The translations under genes were made by a program, and so were the position numbers. The notes beneath the pieces are model-generated. The model saw only the letters and a list, made by a program, of their open reading frames with translations, was not told the DNA's origin and searched no databases. From NCBI RefSeq assembly GCF_036884275.1, contig NZ_CP145607.1, forward strand, positions 2,715,001 to 2,779,000: a stretch of 64,000 nt of DNA, in the 5' to 3' direction. Shown piece by piece: positions 8,533-16,409 of this stretch. Numbering within the stretch: position 1 is the stretch's first letter; every line of letters begins with the position of its first letter. Origin of the DNA: Sphingomonas kaistensis. Its GTDB lineage: Bacteria > Pseudomonadota > Alphaproteobacteria > Sphingomonadales > Sphingomonadaceae.

Positions 8533-8620
8533 GTTTTCTCCTCTTGAGGGGAAGAGAACGCACGAATCCCGCGCTGGTGCGGCTGGCCTTCGGGGCAGGT
8601 GGGCACGCGGCCCTACCGCC

Positions 8621-8656
8621 AAACAGAAATGGGGCCCGGCATTGCTGCCGAGCCCC
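8621..8656 (-). terminator. Intrinsic terminator ending the putative large RNA
   Basis: On the minus strand an 11-bp stem, GGGGCTCGGCA / TGCCGGGCCCC (8656-8631, one G-T pair), with a GCAA tetraloop is followed directly by ATTTCTGTTT (8630-8621). There is no coding frame of quality immediately upstream, so it terminates a non-coding transcript. Confidence 0.85.
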
Positions 8657-9226
8657 ACTGCGCCGAGCGTGAGATTGCCGGTCTTCGGTTCTTGCCGACA
8701 CTCCATCCCGAAGGAAAAGCGTCTGCGGTCTACGATCCTTGCGCACTCGCTCAGGCGTCGCGTCGGTCTCGATCGACTGCCCGGTCTCCCGGGCTCTTCC
8801 CCGCGGCTTCCGCTCTGGTCCGGCCTTGCGGCCTTTCCGTCGCGTCCACCCGGCTCTGCCAGCGCTTTCCGGATCGATCGGCGCTGGTCCGAAGACCGTT
8901 GCTTCCCTCACCGTTCGGCTCCGACGGTCCTGGTCCTCGCCTCCGCTTCGAATTCGCTGCGCTTCGAAGAACGCTGCAACCTTCCAAGCCTCGGTCTCGG
9001 TCCTGGACCCGCTTCTCTCGCCTTCCCTGGCAAGCCAGTTCCAGTTTCAAGTCGCCACCAACCGTCCGTTCGCGGCCCTTCTTGGGATCATCGTCTTTCG
9101 CGCTGCCCTGACAATCCTTGCGGAATGCCCGGCCTGCGGCGGTGAGACGATCATCTCTTCCGGCGCCTCTTGCCGGCTTCGCTTCGAAGATCCTCCGGTT
9201 CGCTCCGTCCGGGCATCCTGGGGAAG
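8621..9226 (-). ncRNA. Putative large structured non-coding RNA (about 600 nt)
   Basis: The minus strand is strongly purine-rich and packed with stable hairpins: GCCCGG-GAGA-CCGGGC (8794-8779), GGCC-GCAA-GGCC (8833-8822), GGTC-TTCG-GACC (8897-8886), CTGG-CTTG-CCAG (9038-9027), CCAGCGC/GCGCTGG (8887-8859, sharing two bases with the preceding UUCG hairpin), CCGGC/GCCGG (9176-9160), GAGA/TCTC (9157-9144), a 7-bp stem at 8928-8910 and TCC-TTCG-GGA (8715-8706). The 5' segment GGATGCCCGG (9218-9209) pairs with CCGGGCATTCC (9132-9122), closing a domain of about 97 nt. An extended -10 precedes it and an intrinsic terminator ends it. Several frames are open but give low-complexity Arg/Gly/Ser/Asp sequence with no domain. 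It lacks the RNase P core GAGGAAAGTCCGG, the SRP core, and any tmRNA tag or acceptor end. Confidence 0.65.
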
Positions 9227-9230
9227 CCCA

Positions 9231-9239
9231 ATCATAGCA
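9231..9239 (-). promoter_or_regulatory. Extended -10 promoter of the putative large RNA
   Basis: The minus strand reads TGCTATGAT, an extended -10 (TGn) plus a one-mismatch TATAAT. Transcription would begin near 9224-9226. A -35 at 17-bp spacing is weak, as is usual when an extended -10 is present. Confidence 0.55.
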
Positions 9240-9363
9240 AAACCGAATTCCACTTCGTCGCCGTGCCGGCGGAGATCGGAAGTTCGTTCCCTTTCCCGCC
9301 GCCTGACCCTTGCGGGTCCCTTGGAGGAGAGGGCCGGTTGCCCCCCGATCACCTGATGAAGAT

Positions 9364-9418
9364 GACTCCTTTCGCGAGTCGCGCAAAGCGGAATCTTGGG
9401 CGCCCAGCCTGTGGATAA
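9364..9418. promoter_or_regulatory. Three GANTC sites and a DnaA box upstream of the UvrD-type helicase
   Basis: GACTC (9364-9368), GAGTC (9376-9380) and GAATC (9391-9395) are CcrM-type methylation sites clustered within 32 bases. A perfect DnaA box, TTATCCACA on the minus strand, follows at 9410-9418. In alphaproteobacteria promoter GANTC sites are read by GcrA and other cell-cycle regulators. The cluster is 70-130 bases upstream of the helicase start. The rest of 9240-9490 holds no gene that I can see. Confidence 0.4.
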
Positions 9419-9490
9419 CGGGGATATCGGGAGCAAAGGTTTCGGCCCTCGCTGTTGCCGTTCCGTTCTCCCCGTCCTACCTGCTTGGAC

Positions 9491-11806
9491 GTGTCCGAAT
9501 CCGCCGCCCTGTCGCCCGAGCCCGCCTATCTCGCCAGCCTGAACGCGCCTCAGCGCGAAGCCGTGCTGACGACCGAAGGCCCGGTCCTGGTGCTGGCCGG
9601 AGCGGGCACCGGCAAGACCGCCGCGCTGACCGCACGCCTCGCGCACCTCATCGCCACCCGCAAAGCCTGGCCGAGCGAGATCCTGGCGGTCACCTTCACC
9701 AACAAGGCCGCGCGCGAGATGCGCGAGCGGATCAGCCGGATCAGCGGCGGCGCGATCGAGGGCATGCCGTGGCTCGGCACCTTTCACTCGATCGCCGCCA
9801 AGATGCTCCGCGTCCATGCCGAACTCGCCGGGCTGCAATCGAACTTCACCATCCTTGACACCGACGATCAGCTCCGCCTGATGAAGCAGCTCATCGTCGC
9901 GGCCGAGATCGACGAAAAACGCTGGCCCGCGCGCCAATTGTCCGGCCTGATCGACCGCTGGAAAAACAAGGGCCTCACCCCCGAGCAGGTCGACGCGGGT
10001 GAATCCGAAGCCTTTGCCAATGGCCGGGGCGCCGACCTCTACAAGCAGTATCAGGACCGGTTGAAGGCGGTGAACGCCTGCGATTTCGGCGACCTGCTGC
10101 TGCACATGCTGGTCATCTTCCGCACTCATGAGGACGTGCTGGAACGCTATCGCACCCGCTTCAAATATCTGCTGGTGGACGAATATCAGGACACCAACGC
10201 GGTCCAGTATGAGTGGCTCAAGCTTCTTGCCGAACCGCGCCGCAACCTCTGCTGCGTCGGTGACGACGACCAGTCGATCTACTCCTGGCGCGGCGCCGAA
10301 GTCGCTAACATCCTCCGCTTCGAGCGCGATTTTCCGGGCGCGGCGGTGATCCGGCTCGAGCAGAATTACCGCTCCACCCCGCATATTCTCGGCGCCGCCT
10401 CAGGCCTCATCGCTAACAATTCGGGCCGCCTCGGCAAGGACCTGTGGACCGAGGTCGATACGGGCGAAAAGGTGAAGGTGGTCGGCGTGTGGGACGGCCC
10501 GGAGGAAGCCCGCCGCGTCGGCGAAGAGGCCGAACAACACCAACGCCGCGGCAGTCTCAGCGATATCGCCATCCTCGTGCGCGCCCAGTTTCAGACCCGC
10601 GAGTTCGAAGAACGCTTCATTGCGATCGGCCTCCCCTACCAGATCGTCGGCGGCTTTCGCTTTTACGAACGCGCCGAAATCCGCGACGCGCTGGCCTATC
10701 TGCGCCTGGTGCAAAGTCCGTCCGACGACCTCGCGTTCGAGCGGATCGTCAACACCCCCAAGCGCGGCCTCGGCGACAAGGCGGTGGCCAACATCCACCG
10801 CTATGCCCGCGCCTCAGGCCAGCCGCTCCTGCTCGCCGCCGCGCAAATGCTCGATTCGGACGAACTCACCCCGCAGGCCAAGCGCAGCCTCGGCCGCTTC
10901 GTCGGCGACTTCGCGCGCTGGCGGCAGATGCACCTGGCCGCGGCCGACACCCCCGCCCCGCTCGGCGCGCCGCCGGCCCATGCCGAGCTCGCCCGACAAT
11001 TGCTCGACGAAAGTGGCTACACCGCCGCGCTCCAAAACGAGCGCACCGCCGAAGCCACCGGCCGGCTCGAAAATCTCGCCGAACTGACCCGCGCGATGGA
11101 GGAGTATGAGAATCTTCCCTCCTTCCTCGAGCATGTCAGCCTGGTCATGGACAATGACGCCGACAAGACCGGCGAGAAGGTCACCATCATGACCATCCAC
11201 GCCGCCAAGGGGCTCGAATTCCCGATCGTCTATCTCGCCGGGTGGGAAGAAGGTGTGTTCCCTTCGCAGCGCGCGCTCGACGAAGGCGGCACCGCCAGCC
11301 TCGAGGAAGAACGCCGGCTCGCCTATGTCGCGATTACCCGGGCGCGGGAAAAGGCGACCATCTTCCACGCCGCCAACCGCCGCATCTATGGCCAGTGGAC
11401 AAGCTCGATACCGAGCCGCTTCGTCGGCGAACTGCCCAAGGAGCATATCGAGGAAGAGACCACCATGACCGGCGGCGAATCGCTGTGGCGCGCGCAGTGG
11501 AGCGAGCATGGCGATCCCTTCGCCCATGTCGCCGCCCAGCGCCCTGACCGCCTGTCGACCCGCGGCCCCGGCTTCGGCCGCGCGGCGCAGACCTTCACCC
11601 CCGTTCCCCAGCGCATCGTCGAAGCACGCGCCTCGGCGGTCAGCCTCGGCAACAAGGGCCGCGACGATCTCAGCGTCGGGCAGCGCGTGTTCCACGGCAA
11701 GTTCGGCTACGGCGCCATCGCCGCGATCGAGGGCAACAAGCTCGAGATCGATTTCGAGCATGCCGGTCGCAAGCGCGTGCTCGACAGCTTTGTCAGCCTC
11801 GGTTGA
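9491..11806 (+). CDS. UvrD/PcrA-type ATP-dependent DNA helicase
   Basis: A superfamily 1A helicase of about 771 aa that unwinds DNA 3' to 5' in repair and replication. All motifs are visible: Walker A LVLAGAGTGKTAALTARL, motif II LLVDEYQDTN, motif III GDDDQSIYSWRGAE, motif IV LEQNYRST, motif V TIHAAKGLEFPIVYLAGWEEG and motif VI EERRLAYVAITRAREK. A PcrA-like Tudor tail (VGQRVFHGKFGYGAIAAIEG) ends the protein. The GTG at 9491 gives a normal N-terminus (MSESAALSPEPAYLASLN). A TTG at 9455 is possible, and neither has a clear ribosome binding site. Confidence 0.93.
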   Translation: MSESAALSPEPAYLASLNAPQREAVLTTEGPVLVLAGAGTGKTAALTARLAHLIATRKAWPSEILAVTFTNKAAREMRERISRISGGAIEGMPWLGTFHSIAAKMLRVHAELAGLQSNFTILDTDDQLRLMKQLIVAAEIDEKRWPARQLSGLIDRWKNKGLTPEQVDAGESEAFANGRGADLYKQYQDRLKAVNACDFGDLLLHMLVIFRTHEDVLERYRTRFKYLLVDEYQDTNAVQYEWLKLLAEPRRNLCCVGDDDQSIYSWRGAEVANILRFERDFPGAAVIRLEQNYRSTPHILGAASGLIANNSGRLGKDLWTEVDTGEKVKVVGVWDGPEEARRVGEEAEQHQRRGSLSDIAILVRAQFQTREFEERFIAIGLPYQIVGGFRFYERAEIRDALAYLRLVQSPSDDLAFERIVNTPKRGLGDKAVANIHRYARASGQPLLLAAAQMLDSDELTPQAKRSLGRFVGDFARWRQMHLAAADTPAPLGAPPAHAELARQLLDESGYTAALQNERTAEATGRLENLAELTRAMEEYENLPSFLEHVSLVMDNDADKTGEKVTIMTIHAAKGLEFPIVYLAGWEEGVFPSQRALDEGGTASLEEERRLAYVAITRAREKATIFHAANRRIYGQWTSSIPSRFVGELPKEHIEEETTMTGGESLWRAQWSEHGDPFAHVAAQRPDRLSTRGPGFGRAAQTFTPVPQRIVEARASAVSLGNKGRDDLSVGQRVFHGKFGYGAIAAIEGNKLEIDFEHAGRKRVLDSFVSLG

Positions 11807-11808
11807 AC

Positions 11809-11834
11809 GGAACCGCCGCCGCCATCCGCCGGTT
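11809..11834 (+). promoter_or_regulatory. Candidate EcfG-type (general stress) promoter
   Basis: GGAAC (11809-11813), 17 bases, then GGTT (11831-11834) resembles the alphaproteobacterial general-stress sigma promoter (GGAAC-N16/17-CGTT) with one mismatch at the -10. It would start transcription nearly at the DUF5872 ATG. Confidence 0.3.
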
Positions 11835-11843
11835 TTTCTCGGC

Positions 11844-12338
11844 ATGTCCGAGACCGCCGAAAAGACCGACCCTGCCCTTTGGGAAAAGATCAAGAAGCGG
11901 GTCACCGCCGGTGATAAAGGCGGCGACAAGGGCGAATGGTCGGCCCGCAAGGCGCAGCTCGCGGTCGCCGAATATAAGAAAGCCGGCGGCGGCCATCGCG
12001 GCAAGAAGAGCGCCGACAACCACCTCGCCGAATGGACCCGCGAGGAATGGGGCACCAAGTCCGGCAAGGAAAGCGGCGAGACCGGCGAACGCTATCTGCC
12101 GAAGAAGGCGCGCGAGGCGCTGAGCGACTCCGAATACAAGCGCACCACCGCCAAAAAGCGCGCCGACACCCGCAAGGGCAAACAATTCTCCGCCCAGCCA
12201 AAGGACGTCGCGCGCAAGACCTCAGCCGCGCGCCACGGCGAGCCGACCAAGGCCGATCTCATGGCCGAGGCGCGCAAGCAGGACATCAAGGGCCGCTCGA
12301 CCATGACTAAGGCCGAGCTCCAGAAAGCCCTCGCTTAA
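11844..12338 (+). CDS. DUF5872 domain protein with Rho-N-like tail, 164 aa
   Basis: A lysine-rich soluble protein. Its N-terminal half (ALWEKIKKRVTAGDKGGDKG, then WSARKAQLAVAEYKKAGGG) fits DUF5872. The C-terminal 35 residues (TKADLMAEARKQDIKGRSTM and TKAELQKALA) resemble a Rho-N/SAP-like helical module that binds nucleic acid. The ATG at 11844 was chosen because upstream codons only read the helicase end in another frame. It converges on the DEAD-box helicase with a 4-base overlap. The biological role is unknown. Confidence 0.75.
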   Translation: MSETAEKTDPALWEKIKKRVTAGDKGGDKGEWSARKAQLAVAEYKKAGGGHRGKKSADNHLAEWTREEWGTKSGKESGETGERYLPKKAREALSDSEYKRTTAKKRADTRKGKQFSAQPKDVARKTSAARHGEPTKADLMAEARKQDIKGRSTMTKAELQKALA

Positions 12339-13999
12339 CGCCGCTGCGGACGTGGCCCGCGCGGGCCCTGCCGCGGCTTCGGCGGACCGCCGCCGGCGGC
12401 ATGATGCTCGTCCGGACTGGTGCTGGCTTCGACCAGGATGCCGTCCTCGGCCATCGCGGCCGAGTTCTTGCGCAGCGCTTTCACAAAGGTCTGCAATGCG
12501 CGCGGGCTGACTTCGAAGAAGCTTTCGGTTGCCGCAACCTTGATCGCGCCGATCTCGGTCCGCGGCACGTGGCCGATGCGGCAGATCAGCGGCAACAGCC
12601 ATTTGGGATCGCCGCCCTGCCGCCGCCCGGCATTGATCTTGAACCAGCCCGCGCCTTCGAACCCGCCATGACGCGGTCCGTCGTCGCCCGGCCCTTCGAG
12701 CAGATCTTCGGGAGCGGGCAGATCGGCATGAAGCCGCGCAACCAGCGCCTGCGCCACGCCCTGCGGCCCAAGCCGGTCGAGCAAAGCGGCGGCCAGGTTG
12801 GCGTCGCCCTCGTCCTGCGGCTGCGGCTCGTCGAACTGCGCCAGCAGGCGCGCCCGATCCTGATCGCGGATCGCCTCGGCGCTGGGCACCTCGGTCCATT
12901 CGACCGGGATGCGGGCCAGGCGAAGCATGCCCTCGACCCGCCGGCGGCGCATGTTGGGAACGATCAGCACCGCCGTGCCCTTGCGTCCGGCACGGCCGGT
13001 GCGGCCTGAGCGGTGCTGCAAGGCTTCCGCATCGCGCGGCAATTCGACGTGGATCACGAGGCTGACGGAAGGAAGATCGATGCCCCGCGCCGCGACGTCG
13101 GTCGCGACCAGCACCCGCGCCCGCTTATCGCGCAGCGCCTGGAGCGCACGGTTGCGGTCGGCCTGGCTATGCTCGCCCGACAAGGCGACGGCGGTGAAGC
13201 CGCGCTCCGAGAGGCTGCCGTGCAGCCGCCGAACCGCTTCGCGCGTCGCGCAGAACAGGATCGCCGTTTCCGCCTCGTGGAAGCGAAGCAGGTTGACCAC
13301 CGCGTGCTCTACGTCGGTCGGGCGGACGGTCACCGCCTGATAGGCAATGTCGCCATGCCCGGCGCTGGTCTCGACCGTGCTGATCCGCAACGCGTCGCGC
13401 TGGTAACGCCGGGCAAGCGCGACGATCGGTTTGGGCAGGGTGGCGGAAAACAACAAAGTCCGGCGTTCGGCCGGAGCGCCATCGAGGATTTCCTCCAGCT
13501 CCTCGCGGAAGCCCATGTCGAGCATCTCGTCGGCTTCGTCGAGCACCACGACCTTGAGGCTCGACAGGTCGAGCGCCCCGCGTTCAAGGTGGTCGCGCAG
13601 GCGGCCCGGCGTGCCGACCACGATGTGCGTGCCATTTTCGAGCGCACGGCGCTCGCGCACCGGGTCCATGCCGCCGACGCAGGTCAGCACGCGTCCGCCT
13701 GCGGGCTCGTACAGCCACTGCAATTCGGTCGACACCTGCAACGCAAGCTCGCGGGTCGGGGCGATCACCAGCGCCAGCGGCTTTAGCGCAAAGGGCAGCC
13801 GCTCGGCCTCGCCCAGCAGGTCGCCGGCCATCGCAAGGCCGAAGGCGACGGTCTTGCCCGACCCGGTGCGGGCGGACACGAGGAGATCGCGGCCCGCCGC
13901 TTCGGGCGTGGACACCGCGTCCTGGACTTCGGTCAGCGTTTCATAGCCGCGCGTTTCGAGCGCCCGGGCGAGCGCCGAAGGGAGATGTTCATGAAGCAT
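12335..13999 (-). CDS. DEAD-box RNA helicase with DbpA-type RNA-binding tail
   Basis: A 554-aa ATP-dependent RNA helicase. Motifs: SARTGSGKT (I), PTRELALQV (Ia), VVLDEADEMLDMGF (II, DEAD), SATLP (III) and HRSGRTGRAGRKG (VI). The C-terminus has a DbpA/CsdA-type RNA-binding domain (GWFKINAGRRQGGDPKWLLP, then IGHVPRTEIGAIKV) and a basic RGPRPQRR end, suggesting a role in ribosome assembly or cold adaptation. The start at 13999 (MLHEHLPSALARALE) fits the family; an in-frame ATG at 14011 is an alternative. Confidence 0.92.
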   Translation of the reverse strand: MLHEHLPSALARALETRGYETLTEVQDAVSTPEAAGRDLLVSARTGSGKTVAFGLAMAGDLLGEAERLPFALKPLALVIAPTRELALQVSTELQWLYEPAGGRVLTCVGGMDPVRERRALENGTHIVVGTPGRLRDHLERGALDLSSLKVVVLDEADEMLDMGFREELEEILDGAPAERRTLLFSATLPKPIVALARRYQRDALRISTVETSAGHGDIAYQAVTVRPTDVEHAVVNLLRFHEAETAILFCATREAVRRLHGSLSERGFTAVALSGEHSQADRNRALQALRDKRARVLVATDVAARGIDLPSVSLVIHVELPRDAEALQHRSGRTGRAGRKGTAVLIVPNMRRRRVEGMLRLARIPVEWTEVPSAEAIRDQDRARLLAQFDEPQPQDEGDANLAAALLDRLGPQGVAQALVARLHADLPAPEDLLEGPGDDGPRHGGFEGAGWFKINAGRRQGGDPKWLLPLICRIGHVPRTEIGAIKVAATESFFEVSPRALQTFVKALRKNSAAMAEDGILVEASTSPDEHHAAGGGPPKPRQGPRGPRPQRR

Positions 14000-14097
14000 G
14001 GCGCCGCCCATAGGCCGAAACGTTGCGAAAGACCACCGGCGCGGAACCGGGGGCGACTTCCGGGCGCTTCGATGCTCTTTCAAGGAGAGTCATTCCC

Positions 14098-14340
14098 ATG
14101 CCCAAAGCCCAGATCACCCGCATGGTCCTTCCCGACCATGAATGCCCATTCGGCCGCCGTGCGCTCGAATTGCTGAACGACAACGGCTTCGAGGTCGAAG
14201 AGCATCAGCTCACGACCCGCGAAGAAACCGATGCCTTCAAGGCCGAGCACGGCCTGTCGACCACGCCGCTGATCGTCATCGACGGCGAAACCATCGGCGG
14301 GTGCAGCGATCTCGAGAAATTCCTGAGCGCGCACGCCTGA
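14098..14340 (+). CDS. Glutaredoxin-like protein with a monothiol CPFG site
   Basis: An 80-aa thioredoxin-fold protein. LPDHECPFGRRALELL carries a single active-site cysteine (Cys16) where classical glutaredoxins have CPYC. The TTPLIVIDGETIGGCSDLEKF block holds the cis-Pro and glutathione-binding GG. AAGGAGAG, 8 bases upstream, fixes the start. With only one active-site thiol it would work by a monothiol (glutathione-dependent) mechanism or not as a reductase at all. Confidence 0.85.
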   Translation: MPKAQITRMVLPDHECPFGRRALELLNDNGFEVEEHQLTTREETDAFKAEHGLSTTPLIVIDGETIGGCSDLEKFLSAHA

Positions 14341-14344
14341 TGCA

Positions 14345-14378
14345 AAAACGTCGTCCCGGCTGAAACCGGGATGACGTT
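14345..14378. terminator. Palindromic bidirectional terminator / short repeat
   Basis: AAACGTCGTCCCGG pairs with CCGGGATGACGTTT around CTGAAA (one mismatch), between the convergent glutaredoxin and hemerythrin genes. A run of A on the left and T on the right lets it work both ways. The CGTC-TCCCGG sequence also resembles a dispersed sphingomonad repeat. Confidence 0.7.
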
Positions 14379-14383
14379 TCCCC

Positions 14384-14899
14384 TCAAGCCGTCGCCAGCT
14401 TGGTTTTCTTCAACGCGTCGAGATGCGCCTGCGGGCCGTCCTTGGCGATTTCGGCTTCATAGCGCGTCTTGGCCTCGGCCAGTTCGACGCCCAGCGCGTC
14501 CATGTCGACGCCATGCCGCTTGGCCTGGCTGAAGATGCCGGTCAGCCAGCGCTCTTCCTCGCCGACATGATGCTCGATCTCTTCGCTCAGCACCTTGACC
14601 TTGGCTTCGGCATATTCGTCGCCCTTGTCGCTCGCCAGGATCTCGGCGATCAGAACGGTCGCCGCATCATGCTCGACATAGGCTTCCTTGAGCTTGGCTT
14701 CGTCGACATGGCCTTCGCACGCCGGATAGAAATGATCGTTCTCGATCTTGGTGTGGACGATCAGCGCGCTAGCGATCTCGGTCGCGATCTTGCGCTTGGC
14801 GGCGGCGCTTTCTTCCTTTTCGTATTTCTTGAACAGGTCCTCCACCTCACGGTGGTCGTTCTTGAGCAAGGTGATCGCGTCGGGGGCTTTGTCGGCCAT
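14384..14899 (-). CDS. Hemerythrin HHE-domain protein, 171 aa
   Basis: A four-helix protein with di-iron ligands of the HHE type: LLKNDHREVEDLF (His16), HTKIENDHFYPA, EHDAATVLIAEIL and EEIEHHVGEEERWL. It starts MADKAPDAITLL and has no signal peptide, so it is cytoplasmic. HHE proteins bind oxygen or sense redox and iron. A possible general-stress promoter lies about 30-60 bases upstream. It ends at the shared terminator at 14345. Confidence 0.88.
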   Translation of the reverse strand: MADKAPDAITLLKNDHREVEDLFKKYEKEESAAAKRKIATEIASALIVHTKIENDHFYPACEGHVDEAKLKEAYVEHDAATVLIAEILASDKGDEYAEAKVKVLSEEIEHHVGEEERWLTGIFSQAKRHGVDMDALGVELAEAKTRYEAEIAKDGPQAHLDALKKTKLATA

Positions 14900-14930
14900 G
14901 AGTTCTCTCCGGAATAGATTCAGAAGAGCA

Positions 14931-14956
14931 AACAGGACGGGCGAGGCGATGGTTCC
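14931..14956 (-). promoter_or_regulatory. Candidate EcfG-type promoter for the hemerythrin gene
   Basis: On the minus strand GGAAC (14956-14952), 17 bases, then TGTT (14934-14931) differs from the alphaproteobacterial general-stress consensus by one base. The gene starts 32 bases further on. Confidence 0.4.
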
Positions 14957-14962
14957 GGCGCT

Positions 14963-16324
14963 CTAGCGCCGGTCGCCGTTCCCCACGCTGGCAGTGTCCT
15001 CGCTCGCCGGTTCGGGCACCGGGCCGCCTGCCTTGTCGATCTCCATCCAGTCGCGGAACGGCAGGCCGTGGAGCATGTCCATCACCTCGAATTCGAGCCC
15101 GCCCGGCTGGCTGGTATTGCTGTTCCACAGCGCCACCACACCACTCTTCATCGCGGGATCGAACAGGATCAGCGAACGATAACCGTTGACCCCGCCGCGA
15201 TGGCCGACGATCCGCCGCCCGGCATAATCATAGGAGCGCCAGCCGAGGCCATATTGCGCTTCGCCGATCCGCTCGAGGAACTTGCGCAACCGCTGCCGTT
15301 CGCCCGGCGTCTTCACCAGCGGCGCGTGAATGGTGTCGAGCAATTTCTGGTCGAGCACCGCGGGCATGCCGCCCATCTGCGCGATCATCCACAAGGACAT
15401 GTCCTTGATATTGCTGTTGACCCCGCCCGCCGCCGGCACCCGGTAATAAGGCTCCAGTACCTCCAGCGGTCGGCGCCCGACCGTGTGCGGCCGCGCCCAG
15501 CTCCTGGCGCTGACCAGCCCCTCGCGGGTCAAGCTCGCGCTGGTCATGCCCAGCGGCCCGAACAACTGCTGCCGCACCGCTTCCTGATACGGGATGCCCG
15601 TCGCCCGCGCGACCATGTCGCTCGCCGCGTCGAAGGCGATATTCTGATAGGACCAGCAGGTATCGGGCGGGCAAATGGCGTTGAGGCTGGCAAGCTGTGC
15701 CCGCAGGATTTGCGGCGACTGCCCTTCCTCCAGCTTGTTGTCGAGCGCGTTGCGATACAGGCCCAGCCGGTGGCTCAGCACGTCGGTTACGCTGGCACGA
15801 TACTCGTTGCCGCCCGGAAGCTTCAGCCCCGGCGCATAATTCACCACCGGCGCGTCGAGCCTGATCTTGCCCTGCTCGGCCAGCTTGGCGACCATCGTTC
15901 CCGCGACGCCCTTGCTGACCGAAGCCCAGCGGAACACCGTGTCTGGGGTCACCTTCTCGCCCGACCCTTCCAGGGTCTCGCCATAGCCCGACAGAAAGGT
16001 GATCCGGCCGTTCTCGACCACGCCGACCGCCAGACCCACCACCGTCGGCTTCTCGGCCAGCCGCTTCAGCCGCGCATCGAGACGCGCATAATCGACCCGC
16101 TGGCGCGCGGCCGGCTGGACCTTGGCGAGCTGCAGGCTCGCGGCGCGCACTTGCGCCGCCTTGCTTTCTGCGGTGCCGACGGGCTCGACGACCCGGATGC
16201 TGGCAATGGCGGCGCCCATCAACAAGACGGCGCCCGCGCCAGCGATGACGCGCTTCTTCAGTGACCTGTCCTCCCCGCGTCGCGGCTTGGAGCCAAGGGG
16301 CGCGGCGCTCAACTGTCCGGTCAT
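14963..16324 (-). CDS. Serine hydrolase of the beta-lactamase/penicillin-binding family
   Basis: A protein of about 453 aa with an N-terminal hydrophobic segment (RVIAGAGAVLLMGAAIAS), probably a signal anchor or peptide placing it in the periplasm. Class C-like motifs: SVSK in RWASVSKGVAG (SxxK), YQN in SYQNIAFDAAS (YxN) and HRGGVNGY (HxG). Related proteins are peptidases, esterases or PBP-like enzymes; true beta-lactamase activity cannot be inferred. The ATG at 16324 is used; the frame is also open to a TTG at 16369. Confidence 0.82.
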   Translation of the reverse strand: MTGQLSAAPLGSKPRRGEDRSLKKRVIAGAGAVLLMGAAIASIRVVEPVGTAESKAAQVRAASLQLAKVQPAARQRVDYARLDARLKRLAEKPTVVGLAVGVVENGRITFLSGYGETLEGSGEKVTPDTVFRWASVSKGVAGTMVAKLAEQGKIRLDAPVVNYAPGLKLPGGNEYRASVTDVLSHRLGLYRNALDNKLEEGQSPQILRAQLASLNAICPPDTCWSYQNIAFDAASDMVARATGIPYQEAVRQQLFGPLGMTSASLTREGLVSARSWARPHTVGRRPLEVLEPYYRVPAAGGVNSNIKDMSLWMIAQMGGMPAVLDQKLLDTIHAPLVKTPGERQRLRKFLERIGEAQYGLGWRSYDYAGRRIVGHRGGVNGYRSLILFDPAMKSGVVALWNSNTSQPGGLEFEVMDMLHGLPFRDWMEIDKAGGPVPEPASEDTASVGNGDRR

Positions 16325-16409
16325 GCCAGCTGCGGCGAAGCGAAGCCTGTCAGCGACGAAGCGGCGCAACTCTGGTCAAGAAGAGCCATCGCCATTAAGT
16401 CGCAACGTC

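Noticed and set aside
8621..9226. RNase P RNA, tmRNA, 6S or SRP RNA
   Set aside because: The diagnostic cores (GAGGAAAGTCCGG, tag codons and CCA acceptor, the SRP domain IV GGAAGGAAGCAG-type loop) were not found, and the length does not suit 6S.
8751..9386. 211-codon minus-strand frame and overlapping plus-strand frames in the RNA interval
   Set aside because: Low-complexity Arg/Gly/Ser/Asp sequence, no ribosome binding site, several frames open at once; better explained by a stop-poor structured RNA.
14963..16324. Antibiotic-resistance beta-lactamase
   Set aside because: Only the general SxxK/YxN/HxG motifs of the superfamily are present; many such proteins are esterases or peptidases.
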